Positions 23,006 through 36,577 of a stretch of 64,000 nucleotides of DNA are shown here, piece by piece. Each line of letters opens with the position of its first letter. The stretch's first letter is position 1. The stretch is from positions 2,294,001 through 2,358,000 of the forward strand of contig JAPNXP010000014.1 of NCBI GenBank assembly GCA_028753945.1, read 5' to 3'. The DNA comes from Hexactinellida sp. DTS-2022 (lineage: Eukaryota > Porifera > Hexactinellida). A program made the translations under genes and the position numbers. Under the pieces are notes generated by a model. It saw only the letters and a list, made by a program, of their open reading frames with translations. It did no database searches and was not told the DNA's origin.

Positions 23006-24870
23006 GTAAGCTATCCATGCATTCATCATTTTCTATCATAAAATGCAACTATATGGTTGCTATAACTATATAGTTTATATTTACAGTTATTATTTTTGAT
23101 TGAAAATCTCAATTAGTAGTTAATTTAATTTAATTCATTATTATTTGTACTAATAATTAACTATTAGTCATTATTTATTACCGCGCGCTGTAATATTTGA
23201 TCAATTTACAGTTCTTCAATAATATTGATGATAATTTACAATAACAATGTATTGGACATTGGAACAATCTATATCGTGGGAAACTATGATTAATTCTTCA
23301 AAATTGAATAATTCCTTATTCATGAAATTGAAAACTTGGAAAAGATTGAATTATATCACCTATAATCAGATCACATGTGTTATTCCCTCTCTAATTTACT
23401 GTAGTGTCTCTTTGTTATTGGCAGGTTTCAGATCTAGGTCTTTAAAATGGAGAGATTCACCCAATATTTAATACAAGTATAAATTTTTGCATGAATGAAT
23501 GGCTTACCCTTAGTATCATATATATATATATATATTACTGGTCCCGAAGCGAAGAGGCTTATCGGTTAAAGTTATAGAGGTACAATATACCATCAATTGT
23601 GAAGAGCAAACTCCTGCAATAGACTAACCACCCAAAAGTATGATTTGTTGGTTTGCATAAAATTGTCTTCTGTTAGTAAGAATATACGTACTTAGTATAT
23701 GTATGTATACATGATGTGATACATCGGATTTAACAATTCACGAGTATACATTGAATTGTGTTAATAATTTTCAAAATCTCTTTAATTATAAAATAGGCTC
23801 TTTGAATTTTTGATGTCTGTTTATCACAAAGGTGATTATATTCTGACGATAGATCTTTAAAAATCTATTAGGGACGGATTATAGGTGCAAAGTGCTTTCA
23901 ATATTTTTGTACTATACCCGTTTTGACAAAAACGATTGATTAAAATAGGCAGAATTAATCAATAACCGGTAGTTTGGCTTGGGCTAAGGAATTCAATTAT
24001 AATTTTTTCCTTCAAATTTCGATGTTGCCGTTGAAAACGTAATTTCACACCTTTCTTAAAAAAGTATTTTAAGTTTCATGAGTTTGAGAGATATTCAATT
24101 TTATAAAACACTTTATTATTCCCAAAAACTTACCAATTTTGAAATTGTAGATTTTTGTACCTTGATGGAAAAGTTGCATTACAAAGAACTTTGTGAATTC
24201 AGAATTCACGACACCCTATCCATCGATGAAATATGTGTCCTCGATACTTAAGATATTTCATATGTATACTTTAATCCTACATATATCGTTTGTATTTAAT
24301 TTTTCGCCGGAAACATCAGAATTTGTCACGAAAGCTTTTTGAATATGTCTCCGCAGACTTCCACACACCAAACCAAACTCGCTGTCACCTAATTATTCTC
24401 AGTGTTCGAATAAGACCGCTGCACGAGGAAAAGATTCTTGTGAAAAACAGCCCTTTTATGCCCTTTTCTATATATTTATTTAGGGAGGGTTTCACTCGAA
24501 CCTAACTTTTTAAATTTTCACTGTAAAATAACATTATTAAGTATTACCAAAGTTGCAATAACAATAGCCAAATTATACTAAGCGTTTTCTGTTCGAAAAT
24601 TCTACTGAATATTACTTGACAAAATAATCAATAGTAAACTTTTTGCAAACATGCTAGAACTTTTGGAAATCATGCACAAAGAGTTAATAAGCTAATCTAT
24701 CAAGGCCAAATTCGTCGATCTAAATTTTAAAAAAGAATGTTTCAGTCAAGTTGAAATTTACCAACTCAGAAATGTCCTCGGCTCATTTTGTTGTAATCAT
24801 ATGATATCTTTCCTAAACCGTTAAGTTTTTCAAAATCGGGCACTTTATGTCAAAATTTAAGTGTGGGGAT

Positions 24871-25049
24871 CAGGGGCGGCGGGAGGTGGGGCCAAGTGGG
24901 GCCTGTGCCCCACCTGAATTTGGGCGTGCCCCGCCTCATGCCCCACCTGAGGTGTATCACAGGCTTAAATTAATGTTAGTGTAACCCACCTGAGGTAGGC
25001 TGTGTCCCACCTGTGCCCCACCAGTGGTACCTAGTTAGCGCCGCCACTG
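24871..25049. mobile_element. hAT MITE, 179 bp, TSD GTGGGGAT
   Basis: Ends CAGGGGCGGCGGGAGG and, inverted, CAGTGGCGGCGCTAAC, with perfect 8-bp flanks GTGGGGAT (24863-24870, 25050-25057). The interior repeats TGCCCCACCTGA. Confidence 0.88.
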
Positions 25050-25374
25050 GTGGGGATTGAGAAAATTCATTCAAATTTTATTTCAAGAAATAGCGGCAGA
25101 AGGCGCTCGGCGATTTTTCGAAATCAAACCTACCAGAATTGCTTAATTGTTCTTATATATGATTGATTTACTTTATAGAGTAAATAGTACATTAAATACA
25201 ATAATTTTATGCTATTTAGGATGTGATTGGGCTTAATAATATTTGGATGGTGCAAAAAATTTGTGAGGGGTACAAAAAAATATGTCCGACAGATGAAAAC
25301 AATTTTTTTCATTGTTTAAATGTATAAAACTAGATGTTTCGGACCAGCAATGTTATAAAACGAATCCATTAATC

Positions 25375-25697
25375 CAGTGGTCGGCAATTAGGGGTAAATT
25401 ACCCAATTGGGGGTAATTTCAGGTTTTCTTGGGGTAACGAGACCTTCCGCAAAGCGATATAAGATGTCAACTGTCAAAATACAAAATACACTGATAATAT
25501 TAAGGGTAGCAAGTGCCACTTTAGACATTATACATGCTATGAACAGAATTAAATTCAGTAGTTTTACTCCTGTTGTCTCGTCTATAAATGAAACAGCTTT
25601 TTCTTTGTGTTTATCAATTTAGTTTCTGGATTCGGGGTAACAGTGATGTGCTGAGCACTGAATTGGGGTAATAGTGAAACATAATTCCCGACCCCTG
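25375..25697. mobile_element. hAT MITE, 323 bp, TSD CATTAATC
   Basis: Ends CAGTGGTCGGCAATTAGGGG and, inverted, CAGGGGTCGGGAATT, with perfect 8-bp flanks CATTAATC. The frame at 25407-25622 is internal and not recognised as a protein. Confidence 0.88.
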
Positions 25698-27124
25698 CAT
25701 TAATCGATAAATGACTAATTTTTACATTTCATGATTATTTTCTCTTCGGGGCGTTTACTCACCCCTTAAATCCATTGAAATATTAGAGAACAATATCTCG
25801 TAATGTCGCTTACTGTCATTCAAAGTTCAATCTTAATTTAATAACCCAAGAATGATCAGAATCTATCACTTCTACATTGACAATTACATTCCAACTTGCT
25901 GTTAAAACTTACGACCCGATAAACCCTCAGATTATAGAATCTGAAACTATGAATTTGTGGTACTCCACAGTGTGGAACCATGGGGTATTTTGGGTAATAG
26001 GTCAAATTTCTAAATTCTAAATTAAATGTATACGTTCGATTCTCAATATTGAAAGATTAAAAAATTTCATTTTCATCGGCCAAATATATCATGCTTACAC
26101 AATGTACAATGTTATGCATAAATTTGGAAAATTATATTCCTGTAAAACCACAGCGTACGTTGTCTATTTAATTATGCTTGAATAGCATAATTAAATATAG
26201 AGATTTTCTTTCGCGCTATATTTACAATAACTACCTGCACTGTGGCAAATATTATAAACTGCCGATTTTATAATGCAAACATTTAAGAGCTGAATAGATT
26301 GCGTTTTTATATTGTTTATTTTTCAGTTTAAAATATTTCTACGCTCGCACAAAGGCGCCCAAATATATTTTCGAGCTAAAGTAAAATTGGTCGAAATTTC
26401 GGACGGTTTTTCAATTTTTCCATTTTGAACATCATCTTATTTGACTAATTTCCCTAATATTTTCTAACGAATAATGATTTAATTATTATTAATTGATTTT
26501 GCTTGAATACTGACTATTGAAATCTTTACTAGCACTTCAAATTTGTCAATATGAGTGGATTTCTTTCTAATAAAGACACATATTATACTTAATTAGCTAA
26601 CAACAGAAATATCACTATATCTTGTACAAACTCTAATTGAAATTACTGTTAAAAATCGTTTCAAATCTACAAAGGTATATTTAGATCCTACAAACTGCGT
26701 ACAAGACACATTATATGTACAATAATTCACTTAATTAAAGAAAGCTATCAATAAATGTCAATTCATACTATTTTGTTACTGAATTATTTTGTATTATCCT
26801 CCTAGGTATATTAACTTTGTTCTTGTTTCCATAAAATGTCAACATAGGGTAAAGCAGCTATTGCAATGTCATAAATATTTCCTCGAGGTAAACATTGGTA
26901 TTATGGATTATGAGTCTAATATGTTTAATAGAAAATACTGATTCTGTGTAAATTATTGGTAGAGCCATGGCTTAACCAAACCTACCAAAGCCTACAAAAA
27001 TAGATCAAAATATAGATCATGAAACATGATCTATTTTACAAATTAGCATAAAATATAGAGTGATCAATATTTGATTATTATTGACCCATTTTAAAAATAT
27101 TCGAAAATTAATACATTATTATTA

Positions 27125-27515
27125 GTCCAGGAGCATTAGGGTTTAACATGGAAATAAATAGTACCAAGCTAATTTTTGCAGGATAGTTGCAAAATGCCCT
27201 ATTGAGCAATATACTAAAAGTCCCCAAGTATCACCTTTGTGCTAAATTATTTTTTAGTATTTTAATTTTTTTAATTTTTAAGATGTTTAAATATTTCCGC
27301 CGATTTATACGAATGGTGTAAATTCAATATTCCTAAATTCTGATCCAATCCCTTAGCGTTTTTCAAAATAGATATATACTAGTAGGATGTATAAAATTAT
27401 ATGCAATTTTTTTTCTAAAATATGCTTTTCTGGCCTTCAGGCCACCCAAGGTGTGTAAAATTTCGCGGTATTATCAAAAAAAGATTTTTCACATTTTATC
27501 CATTATACTCGGTGT
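27125..27515. repeat. Second copy of the 19.3-kb repeat, with inverted half
   Basis: Shares TAGTCCAGGAGCATTAG and the next 200 bases with 19287 in the same direction. From about 27348 (CCTTAGCGTTTTTCAAAATA) to 27512 (TTATCCATTATACT) it carries the reverse complement of 19496-19654. Confidence 0.8.
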
Positions 27516-27599
27516 AAATAACTGCACTGAGTTCACAATTGTTCTCAGAATTAAGAGATCTGCTTTATTTTTAAAGATAACGTGCACATTTTGAAAGGG

Positions 27600-29758
27600 A
27601 TTGACTCCTATACTACTTTAATAAAGGACTGTAGGCTGCCAGCTCGGGTCCTGGAACTTGGGTCCATTATGTCTTATTGATATCTCGTAATCTGCTAATG
27701 TTAAACACAGGAAATGTATTATAGGCGTATAGGAAGTCATATTTTTGGATTCCATTGGTCATATTGCCTAATCTCAAATATTTGTGGAATGTGAGTTTTG
27801 CGGTTTTCTCACCTTTTCCATATATGGTAATTATCTCAAATTCGCTACTTCAGTTAGAGTTAGACATAAGAAATGTATTATTGTCGAATAGGAAGTCACA
27901 TGTAAGGAAGATATTGGCATATTGACTATCAGTAATTACCTTTGCTCGACAAATTAGGTGGTTTGTTGCCATTAGCCACCAAAAATCTTTCTTAAGCCAC
28001 CAAATTTTCCCTTTGGAGGCTTGACTAATCCACCATAATTGTGGAATATTTGACCTTGTGTAGATTATACTTTTTGTTGCATTATTTGTTATTAATATTA
28101 GTGTTGTTTTACGGCATCAGAAGTTTGTTATGCCATCAGTGGTTTGTTAAACCAGCCATTGTTTACCGATTTAAATCGGTATGAGGTCCAACTGGCTGCT
28201 TTCTACCTTTTACACAGTCGCCCAAACACATTCAAAATGTGATTTCCGCACAAAGATTTCTCTTCGATCTTTGAGACTCCCTGGATTTTTGGCATTGCCT
28301 CAATCCACCAATTCGGTTCATTTTAATCACTATGAAAACGGAGTATAAACTATTGCCCACCTATACAATTATACCCTGCACAATGCTTTAGCATAACTCG
28401 TATCATGATGTCAGTCTTTAAGACTCTTCAAGTTGCTTTAATGCAACTGATAAACATAATACTATTATATAGAGCTGAACTATTAATATTCAAACGTGGT
28501 TCAACAAATGTCAATAGATCAGTATTAGTCAAAAATCCATAACTGAGATAATTTCCTAAAATTTACACTTCGATGCTAAATACCCATTCTGGCTCTTTTA
28601 TAATCTCTACTCATAACATACTATACAATCAATAAATTTAACCATATAAATTACTATCATTTGTACACTCTTCGATTTATCCTCTTAAGTAGCGGATCTA
28701 GAAGTGGGCAGGCACCCACCCTAAGCCCCTCTGTCTGTCTTCTCACAAGAACTTGTAGATACTAGTTGGTTCGTTTTTGTAAAGATAATGTGATGTGTAA
28801 AACAAACAGAATGATGATCGCAAGTTCGCAACTGAAACATTCTAAGTTTATGCTAGCTATGAATCTGTATGAATCTGAATCACTAACTATCTCCAACTCG
28901 GTACACTGGGCAAAAACGAACTTTGATCATATCTGGAGTTGTAATAAGAGTAGGTAAACTATAATACTACGAGTTCTTAAACTACAGTGGAACCTCGTTA
29001 GTACGAGCACGATTAATACAAATTTACGGATAAGACGAACAAACAGTCTACAAAATCTCGTCTAAACAATGGCTATTCAATGGGTAATACTTCGGTTAAT
29101 TAATACGAACTCCGGATAAAGCGAACATATTTTAACCGTCCGTTGGTGTTTGTATTAACGAAGTTCTACTATAATTACTAAAGTGCTCGACAAAATTTAA
29201 TTTTGATGGTGGCTAATTAAGCCACTACCTCACTTTTTAAGGTGGCTAAAGAATAAACAATGGTAATAACAAATAATGCAACAAAAAGTATAATCTACAC
29301 AAGGTCAAATATTCCACAATTATGGTGGATTAGTCAAGCCTCCAAAGGGAAAATTTGGTGGCTTAAGAAAGATTTTTGGTGGCTAATGGCAACAAACCAC
29401 CTAATTTGTCGAGCAAAGGTAATTACTGATAGTCAATATGCCAATATCTTCCTTACATGTGACTTCCTATTCGACAATAATACATTTCTTATGTCTAACT
29501 CTAACTGAAGTAGCGAATTTGAGATAATTACCATATATGGAAAAGGTGAGAAAACCGCAAAACTCACATTCCACAAATATTTGAGATTAGGCAATATGAA
29601 CAATGGACTCCAAAAATATGACTTCCTATACGCCTATAATACATTTCCTGTTTCTAACATTAGCAGATTACGAGATATCAATAAGACACAATGGACCCAA
29701 GTTCCAGGACCCGAGCTGGCAGCCTACAGTCCTTTATTAAAGTAGTATAGGAGTCAAT
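27600..29758. mobile_element. Foldback element with 495-bp inverted arms
   Basis: Arms at 27600-28094 and 29264-29758 are reverse complements. Paired positions keep a constant sum of 57358, so the alignment has no net indel, and only a few mismatches are seen (for example TTGGTCATATT against TTGTTCATATT). The 1.17-kb spacer holds a TA-flanked MITE. Arms contain GGTGGCTTAAGAAAG-type sequence giving a chance frame at 29260-29508. Outer ends read ATTGACTCCTATACTAC; no TSD or transposase seen. Confidence 0.85.
28985..29171. mobile_element. pogo/mariner-type MITE, 187 bp, TA TSD
   Basis: Starts CAGTGGAACCTCGTTAGTAC and ends, degraded, AACGAAGTTCTACTA, flanked by TA. Same family and length as 42828-43014. 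Lies in the spacer of the foldback. Confidence 0.82.
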
Positions 29759-29991
29759 CTATATTATTAAATCTCGATTGTTGTTTGTGTGTGTGTGTTT
29801 GTTTGTTTGTTTGTTTGTCCGGATTGTATTAAAGTGATGGGGAAATAGAAACCGCATTTATATATGAGATATATACTTCAAAATGAAGTTGAAAACATTG
29901 AACTGTGTTTATCACTTTCTCATCGTACACTACTTCATCCATGGTACATTTGATTGTAGGCCTTTTATAGAGTAGGCTATGATAGATAATA
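29759..29991. mobile_element. Helitron-like 5' end joined to a lone P-like terminus
   Basis: 29759 begins TCTATATTATTAAATCTCG, then a TG/TTTG microsatellite and GTCCGGATTGTATTAAAG, also found at 47630. From about 29888 the sequence is the reverse complement of the left end of the 291-3031 P-like element (TGTTTATCACTTTCTCATCG) and ends GTAGGCTATG at 29991. No partner terminus is found. A 35-bp transposase scrap (AAGCTTGTTATCCTTCT) lies at 30035. Confidence 0.55.
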
Positions 29992-30129
29992 TTAATCCCA
30001 TCAATTAAATTCTAAAGTATCGACGTTCTAATCAAAGCTTGTTATCCTTCTACTATTGAGCGCCCTGGACTTTCTGCGTTTAAAGGTAGGTAAACAACCC
30101 ATTTCCATGAATTCATTAATATAGTATCC

Positions 30130-30410
30130 AGTTTTACCTAGCATTTGGGAGTATGAAGTGCATTTCTGATTGTCCTGAACGACTCATCATTTCTCCCATC
30201 ATCATTTTTGAAGTATGTCACTGATTCAACTGGGATAATCTTCTTCGTGTTTATGTCCCAAACCCAATCATTTGCCTATTACTCGGACGTGTAAGCTCAC
30301 AGGGCTTTCATCACTAAATATGATTCCCTCTATTGTATTATACAACCATTTGTAAATACGCTCCTTATCCTGAATCTGATTCCATTTTCATAAGATTAAT
30401 TAATTCACAA
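30130..30410 (-). pseudogene. Tc1-like transposase remnant (tentative)
   Basis: The minus strand reads IYKWLYNTIEGIIFSDESPV followed by SLHVRVIGK, like the second catalytic block (xxWxxVIFSDES) of Tc1-type transposases. After a frameshift it gives WVWDINTKKIIPVES. Other blocks are not visible and no flanking inverted repeats were found. The domain assignment rests on one motif. Confidence 0.4.
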
Positions 30411-32015
30411 ATTAATGTTACTGTGTTTAAGAGTTTATTCCAAATTTTCGCGATTCTAATTAAAATTTCCAATAATCATCTCTAGAAGGAGCATCTCGCT
30501 CCTGGAAAATTCCTTGATTCCCTCCCAAACTTATTATTGTTTTCCTTTAAAAGAAATTCTTAATTCTAATCTTTTCAACTTCAGTTTTTCTTTTAATTTC
30601 GGGTACCTGGGTGACGGGTCTAAAACCTACTTAAAATTCAGGTAGACATGCTACGTAAACATTGAAAAAATAGGATTCCAGTTTTCCATTGAAAACTTGA
30701 TTTTACCAATAATTAGTATTGATAGGCCTGAAAAATGTATTGTATCTGTATAACAATATGGTATCAAGGTATGCATGTCCCCCTTCAGAATAATGGATTT
30801 GTCATTATCTGATGAGTCATGACGTTTTCGTATTTTTGGTGCGAATTATCGTGTTTTTATAGCCTTCTTTGAACATAGTTAATCTGGTAATGCGGAAATG
30901 GTTTGATTTTTCAAAATAGGAATAGCACGACTTTCATTTTGTATTTTTGGACCATGGACTTAAGCCGGGATTTTCTCATTTCCCTGGTGTAGCAACACTG
31001 AAAATTCGAACTATTTCCTATTTTGGTTATTAGAACTATTTCCGGTTTGGTTTTTCCAACCATTTCCACCATACCGTTAATCGGTTATAAATGTTTATAA
31101 TTAGAACATGGTTTTAGTCAGAACTAGGTGAAATTAAATACTGTATATCGAATTATAAATGAATATTGATGCATTCCTCGTTTACCCGGGAAATGTATAT
31201 TTCCATTCAATTTCCCAAATAGTTAAAGCTCATTTTAGGAAGTATACTTTTTCTTGTTACCCGAGGAATGTGTCAACAATAAGGGAAGTACATTACAAGT
31301 GTGTTTCAGACTTGTGAATGTCTTAGGCGACAGTTTTCATTTGACAGTGGAAAAGTTTTCCCGCAGTCTAACCAGGTAACTACATTTTCTAGGAACAAAA
31401 TTCTAGGGTCTGTAGATAGAGGTCTAAAAATTCGTCATTAAAACGTAGACCTTTCCAGACCCACTTCAGATAAAACATTTCCAGATGTCATTAAGTAACT
31501 TCGGAAATCAACAGTTTGCTTTACTTATACTCTTCCTCTCAATATGTCGAGCTAATAGCCCAGCTGAAGTTCATTGGTCTAAAGTGACAAATTTACATAC
31601 ACTACTGTCTTTCCAAACTAGAGACCAACAAGCTTGGAAATTAATTTTTGAGCTCGTTTAAACATGAAACATCTATCAGATTTGTAATAGGTCCTAATGT
31701 AATCGTGAAGTGAATATAGTATTGTAAGACACAAAGATCTAGCAAAGGAAATGTTGAACACTAAAGTATTGATCGATACTCTCAAATGACCTTGAGATTC
31801 TTCTTCAGGTCCGAAATTGTCTAATAACAATAGGTAATAGTGCAGGTAATAGTGTTATCCCGTTTAACATACATTTCATCTTATAGATATATCTTCTAAA
31901 CAACTCAGATATTGTTTAACAATCATTAAGGTTATTATTTATTATGTGTTAAAGAATATTTCTCAAGTAAATTTTATAAATGTTTGAATATCTTATTGGT
32001 TTTCGTATACGAAAT

Positions 32016-32613
32016 CAGTGGTGTCCTGCTGTTGGAGCGGGTGGGAGCGCCGCTCCCACAGTCTTTCAGATTGTGGGAACGCCGCTCCCATACTTTACTT
32101 TTAAATTATATTGTTTGCTGTTGGTGGGACTATAACAAGTTATTAACAACTAGGTTGATATGGCTTATAATTCTGCCCAATATAAACGTGGAGTTAAAAC
32201 TAGTAATTTCCAATCTCAGGAATATATATAATGAGATATGGAATTACAGTCAACTCCCGTTATAATGAAGTGCTCGGGACCCTGGTTTCATTTCGTTATA
32301 ACCGGAATTCGTTATAACCTGAGTAAACTCAATAGATTAGAGGCTATATGGATTTAAATCAATTCGTTACAAGCGGAATTTCGGTGTAACCAAAGTTTTA
32401 ATAATAAATGTAATATGATAGAAGGATTTCTCGACCATTGAATGACTTTGTTACAAGCTGGACTTCGTTATATCCGACTTGGTTATAACGGGAGTTGACT
32501 GTACTAGCAGTTTAGTATTTTGTGAGTAATTACTTAATCATTTACTTGTTAATTTATTCAATTTTTTAATCACACCCTGCTCCCATAGTTATAAATTGAG
32601 CAGAGCACCACTG
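32016..32613. mobile_element. hAT MITE, 598 bp, TSD TACGAAAT, with nested MITE
   Basis: Ends CAGTGGTGTCCTGCT and, inverted, CAGTGGTGCTCTGCTC. Perfect 8-bp flanks TACGAAAT (32008-32015, 32614-32621). Near the left end GGGAGCGCCGCTCCCA forms a short palindrome, present twice. About 255 bp of its length is another MITE. Confidence 0.87.
32247..32501. mobile_element. pogo/Tigger-type MITE, 255 bp, TA TSD
   Basis: Inverted ends CAGTCAACTCCCGTTATAA, flanked by TA at both sides. The interior repeats TTCGTTATAAC-type motifs. A degraded copy without a clear right end begins at 33455. Confidence 0.88.
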
Positions 32614-33454
32614 TACGAAATGTCCGAAAATTAAAATATCCGCGATTTCTGCGGAATCAGCATTCCAACCACAATTTCCTTATATTTCAATAAACTAATT
32701 TTGAATTTAACAATATTCTAATTTTGAATATTTCTAACACGTTTGGATATGTTGGAGGCATGTTTTACAAACATCATATTATTCCCGCGAAAAATAACGC
32801 ATACGCGATCAAGTGGTGACATTGCACAATTTTTGCAAAGTACCATTTATGGATTGATATTATGTTTCAATTATAATCATGCTTTAAAACAGCTCGTCTG
32901 TTACCAACGCTGTTAACAACTGTTAGAAGCCTGAAAATATGTCATAAAATGAATGTGGAAACAAATTCCGATAAATCCGACGTAATTTAGGGTACCGCAA
33001 AGGCGTTAAAAACAATATTTGACACCTTTTAATCAGATGCTTGTTAGATACTTGCTTTCGAAGTGAGTTAAATTTCAGATTTGCCAACATACTTTTTATC
33101 TCTTAACATCTTCTGACTCAAGTTACTGAATTCACAAGCTTTCAGATTTCGCATCAAATTGGAACAATAATACTTTCATAATTTAATCTAATCTTATTCG
33201 GAAATATTATGCAATTGTCAAACCTTAATCTATTGTTCTCAGGAATCATTCTTTAGAAACTATTAATTTGACAGACAATAACTATTCATTCACTAACTAC
33301 TATATTTAATGATATTATGCAAATTTGTCAAGTTCAATTAATTGGGACAGTGGTATCAAAAGCTCACAGTTCCCAACACGTTTGGTTGATCGGCCTACCC
33401 ACATACAGACTAATTGGTTCAAAGTTGCCTGCTTTCAAAACATATGACAAGGTA

Positions 33455-33700
33455 CAGTCAGCTCCCGTTATACCGAAGTGCTCTGCACCGAGGTTTCATT
33501 TCGGTAGATCCGGACTTCCTTATAAGCGCAGTTCGATCTTAAAAGAGTTCATGACTAGATGATTTCGTTGTAACCAGAGTTGATTATAAACGAATTTCGT
33601 TATAATCGGAGTTCGTTATAACGGGAGTAAAATCAATAGCTTAGACTTAGAGGCTATATGGGTAATATGTTACTTCGTTATAAGCGGAATCAACAAACTT
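33455..33700. mobile_element. Degraded copy of the CAGTCAACTCCCG MITE
   Basis: Starts TA then CAGTCAGCTCCCGTTATACC and contains GTTATAACGGGAG and GAGGCTATATGG as in the 32.2-kb copy; right limit approximate. The frame at 33317-33562 is not a gene. Confidence 0.6.
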
Positions 33701-34779
33701 CTGGAGTCGTGGTATGCAGTAACAGATACAGTCGGTGCATGCATTGATACGACAGTATCAAATTCATTATTCAAGCGAGCAGACTAGCTCTAAGTTTAAA
33801 CGTTTCCCACTTCCGATCTATTGACATTGCTATAATTCGAAACAGGACAGAAAACTTGTAATTTGAGTTTTTAATGAGTGGGCTTTGTTAGTATCGCATT
33901 TATTGAGTGGAAAACATCTAATTTTCTACTTTCAGTTTAATCTCAAAACTTTATTTTTGAACCTCTAAAATCTACTTTTGACTAATATCCAAAGAGCTAA
34001 CTGAAATTGCTCAAAAGTGTAGTGTCATATCCAGTGGGCCGTGGCGGACTAGTTTCCTCATTACATTTATCATTGAATAAATATCGGTGGATGTCTATTT
34101 TGAAGAAACCTTATTTGCTCTGCTGTCCCATAAACCAATATCGTACTGACCTACGCAGTTCGTCTGATCTAAAACAATTATATTAATATATTATTTGAGT
34201 ACCACTTAGTATTAGCTCATTTGTACAATGAAAGTATATGTGGATGGAATAGCAATTCGAGCGTAAATGGGTCGAACATGTTCTATTAGCACATGCTACA
34301 ATTAGAACATTTTTCGATAGTTGTAAATCTTCAGGAAGTGAGTGCATTGTCGGTTAATGTTGAGAATGACAATATTGATGAGGTCAAATTTTTGTCGTTG
34401 ACGAATTTTTAGATCAACGATATGCAAGGTTAAATTCGCTTAACCTATCCAACCGGAGAACTGTTACTGACATCGGTTGACGGTCACAGATTTTAATAAC
34501 CGTTAGCCGGTCTGTTGAATATCACAGAGTTATTATGAAATTATTATATTTACTTTAACCAACCACAACTCTGGTCGCCTAAAATCGAAATCATTGTCCA
34601 TTGTTGAGGATTTATCAAAACCGATATACTACTAGTGTTTTTATCTAGAGTTCTTAGCTGGTACGTTTTGGGGTGAGGGATCTCTAATTGTTGGAACTGA
34701 CCTCGAAGCTATTCTTTAAAAAAACACTGCACAACTAAACTTTATTTGGGGAAATCTTTACAGAAATATGCATTAGAAT

Positions 34780-34860
34780 CTCACTAGTACGAACTCCAGG
34801 GACCGTCAAAATGTGTTCTTCTTATTCGAAATTCGTATTAACCAATATAATTGACTACAT
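34780..34860. repeat. Remnant of the CAGTGGAACC MITE family
   Basis: TCTCACTAGTACGAACTCCAG and ATTCGTATTAACC recall the 42.8-kb MITE, but both ends are worn away. Confidence 0.35.
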
Positions 34861-35911
34861 TATTGTCTTTTCTAAAATGTCTCTTCTCTTGAGATCGTTT
34901 GAGAAATACACAAAATTCCATTTATCGATTATTTCATCTAGCTGTTGACCCCTTTCACAAATGAGTCTTAACACTTTTAGGTAATGATGAAATTGTCGAA
35001 TAAATAAATTTGCAATTTTACCATTCGAGATTTCCAAAGTTTGTCGGTGTATAGAAATCACTCAGCATGTAGTACATGAACAATGTAGACTCATCACCTG
35101 ATATATTTATTCTCGAACAGGAATAAGTCTGAAATTAATGGGCTAAATGAAATTTCCAACCCACTGAAAGTTAAAAGGGCTTCAAATATCTTAGTATCAA
35201 TATCCATGATTTAACTCTGCACCTTGTTTTCAAATTGGCCTTGGTTTATGCTGTAGTTAGTTGCTAATTTCCTTTGTGTTACTAACACTTCAGTTAAATA
35301 TAAAGTGTTAAATATAATTCTATTGTTTCAACTTATGATATTTATACTAATACAACTTGTGAGATCGAGAGGGCTTCCACTTTCTAATTGAAAACTAAGA
35401 TTGTACATTCCATAACAACTTCTGATTATGTGAGCATATTTCTTTCTGCAGGAATACTATTGCACTAATAATATACTGACGTAGTTAATCCTAACTAATT
35501 AAGTCTGTATTTAACAATATACACGCTTTCCAAATTGTTTATAGCGGTCATCGAGTGTACTGAATTCAAATAATGTAGTTAAATTCATTTGAAATTTCTT
35601 TTTATAACAAATAATTAAACATAATAGATGTATATTTGGTGTTAAATTATTATTACGTACTTTTAATAATTATTTATACTAATTAGTCAAATAACATTAA
35701 TCTCAGAGATCATACATGATAGAAACAAACTATTAATTTATCATTTGTTCCCTAAACCACATACGTAACAATTTATAAAACACCTTGGGGGGATGGTAAC
35801 ATCGTCAAAAAATATTTTTTAATTTCAAGAATTAGAGTTTTGTAAAGTATTTATCGTTGTTTGTAGATTACCTATCATGTACAGAAATATGGTGACTCAT
35901 CACTTATTTTA

Positions 35912-36577
35912 TCTATACTTTAAAACACAAGGCTATATATATTTATACTAGCGCGCTTCGCTTGCTAGGTCGCTTTGCGACAGAACACAATCACACACAC
36001 CAACCGCTTCGCGGTTGGTGTGTGGTTTATATACTTCTAAACATTGATTTAAAGCGTAAATAGGCCTAAATAGTCAAATTTAACAATGTGAAATTTTAGT
36101 GATTACGTCATCATGCGATAATGAGTAAGCATATTGGTGATCTGGTGTGACCAACGTGTCCGCATCATTAATGTACATGTTCTATTAAATTTTCAGTATT
36201 TTATCTCTTCAAGGGCGCGAATTATGTGCGATTAAGTGAATTTTCAGGGTTCGCGAAATGTGACAATGACGTCATAACTTGTCGAGGTGTGAGAAATTTT
36301 TGGTGGAAACCTCAACTTGTTGGCGGGTGCCAAAAGTTACCCCTATACACTTAACCGCTCATAATTTTGAACCCTCTAATAAATAAAAATCAGAAAATTT
36401 AAGAGAATATGCACATTAATGATGCGGACACGTTGGTCACAAAATATATTATTAGGGGAAGAACAGTGTCGTGGCACCATGGGTGTTTTGACGAAGTTTA
36501 CGCCCATGATACTGGCGAAGCGGTTGGTGTGTGGTTGTGTTCTGCCGCGAAGCGACCTAGCAAACGAAGCGCGCTAG
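35912..36577 (+). mobile_element. Helitron interrupted by another Helitron
   Basis: Begins TCTATACTTTAAAACACAAG after A at 35911. Its own body resumes near 36365 (AACCCTCTAATAAATAAAAA) and ends AAACGAAGCGCGCTAG at 36577. The block at 35948-36345 is a reverse copy. The frame at 36409-36714 runs over Helitron sequence and is not a gene. Confidence 0.72.
35948..36345 (-). mobile_element. Reverse Helitron nested near the 5' end of another copy
   Basis: On the plus strand it starts A then CTAGCGCGCTTCGCTTG, the inverted 3' end, with CACCAACCGCTTCGCGGTTG as its hairpin. It runs to about 36345 (GGGTGCCAAAAGTTACCCC) and lacks the 5' TCTATACTATT end, so it is truncated. Confidence 0.7.

Noticed and set aside
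29260-29508. 82-codon frame rich in Trp (LWWISQ, IWWLKK)
   Set aside because: It lies wholly in a foldback arm, and the other arm has no equivalent gene.
31618-31830. Minus-strand frame of 70 codons (LDNFGPEEESQGHL)
   Set aside because: No recognised domain, no neighbour of the same family, and length expected by chance.
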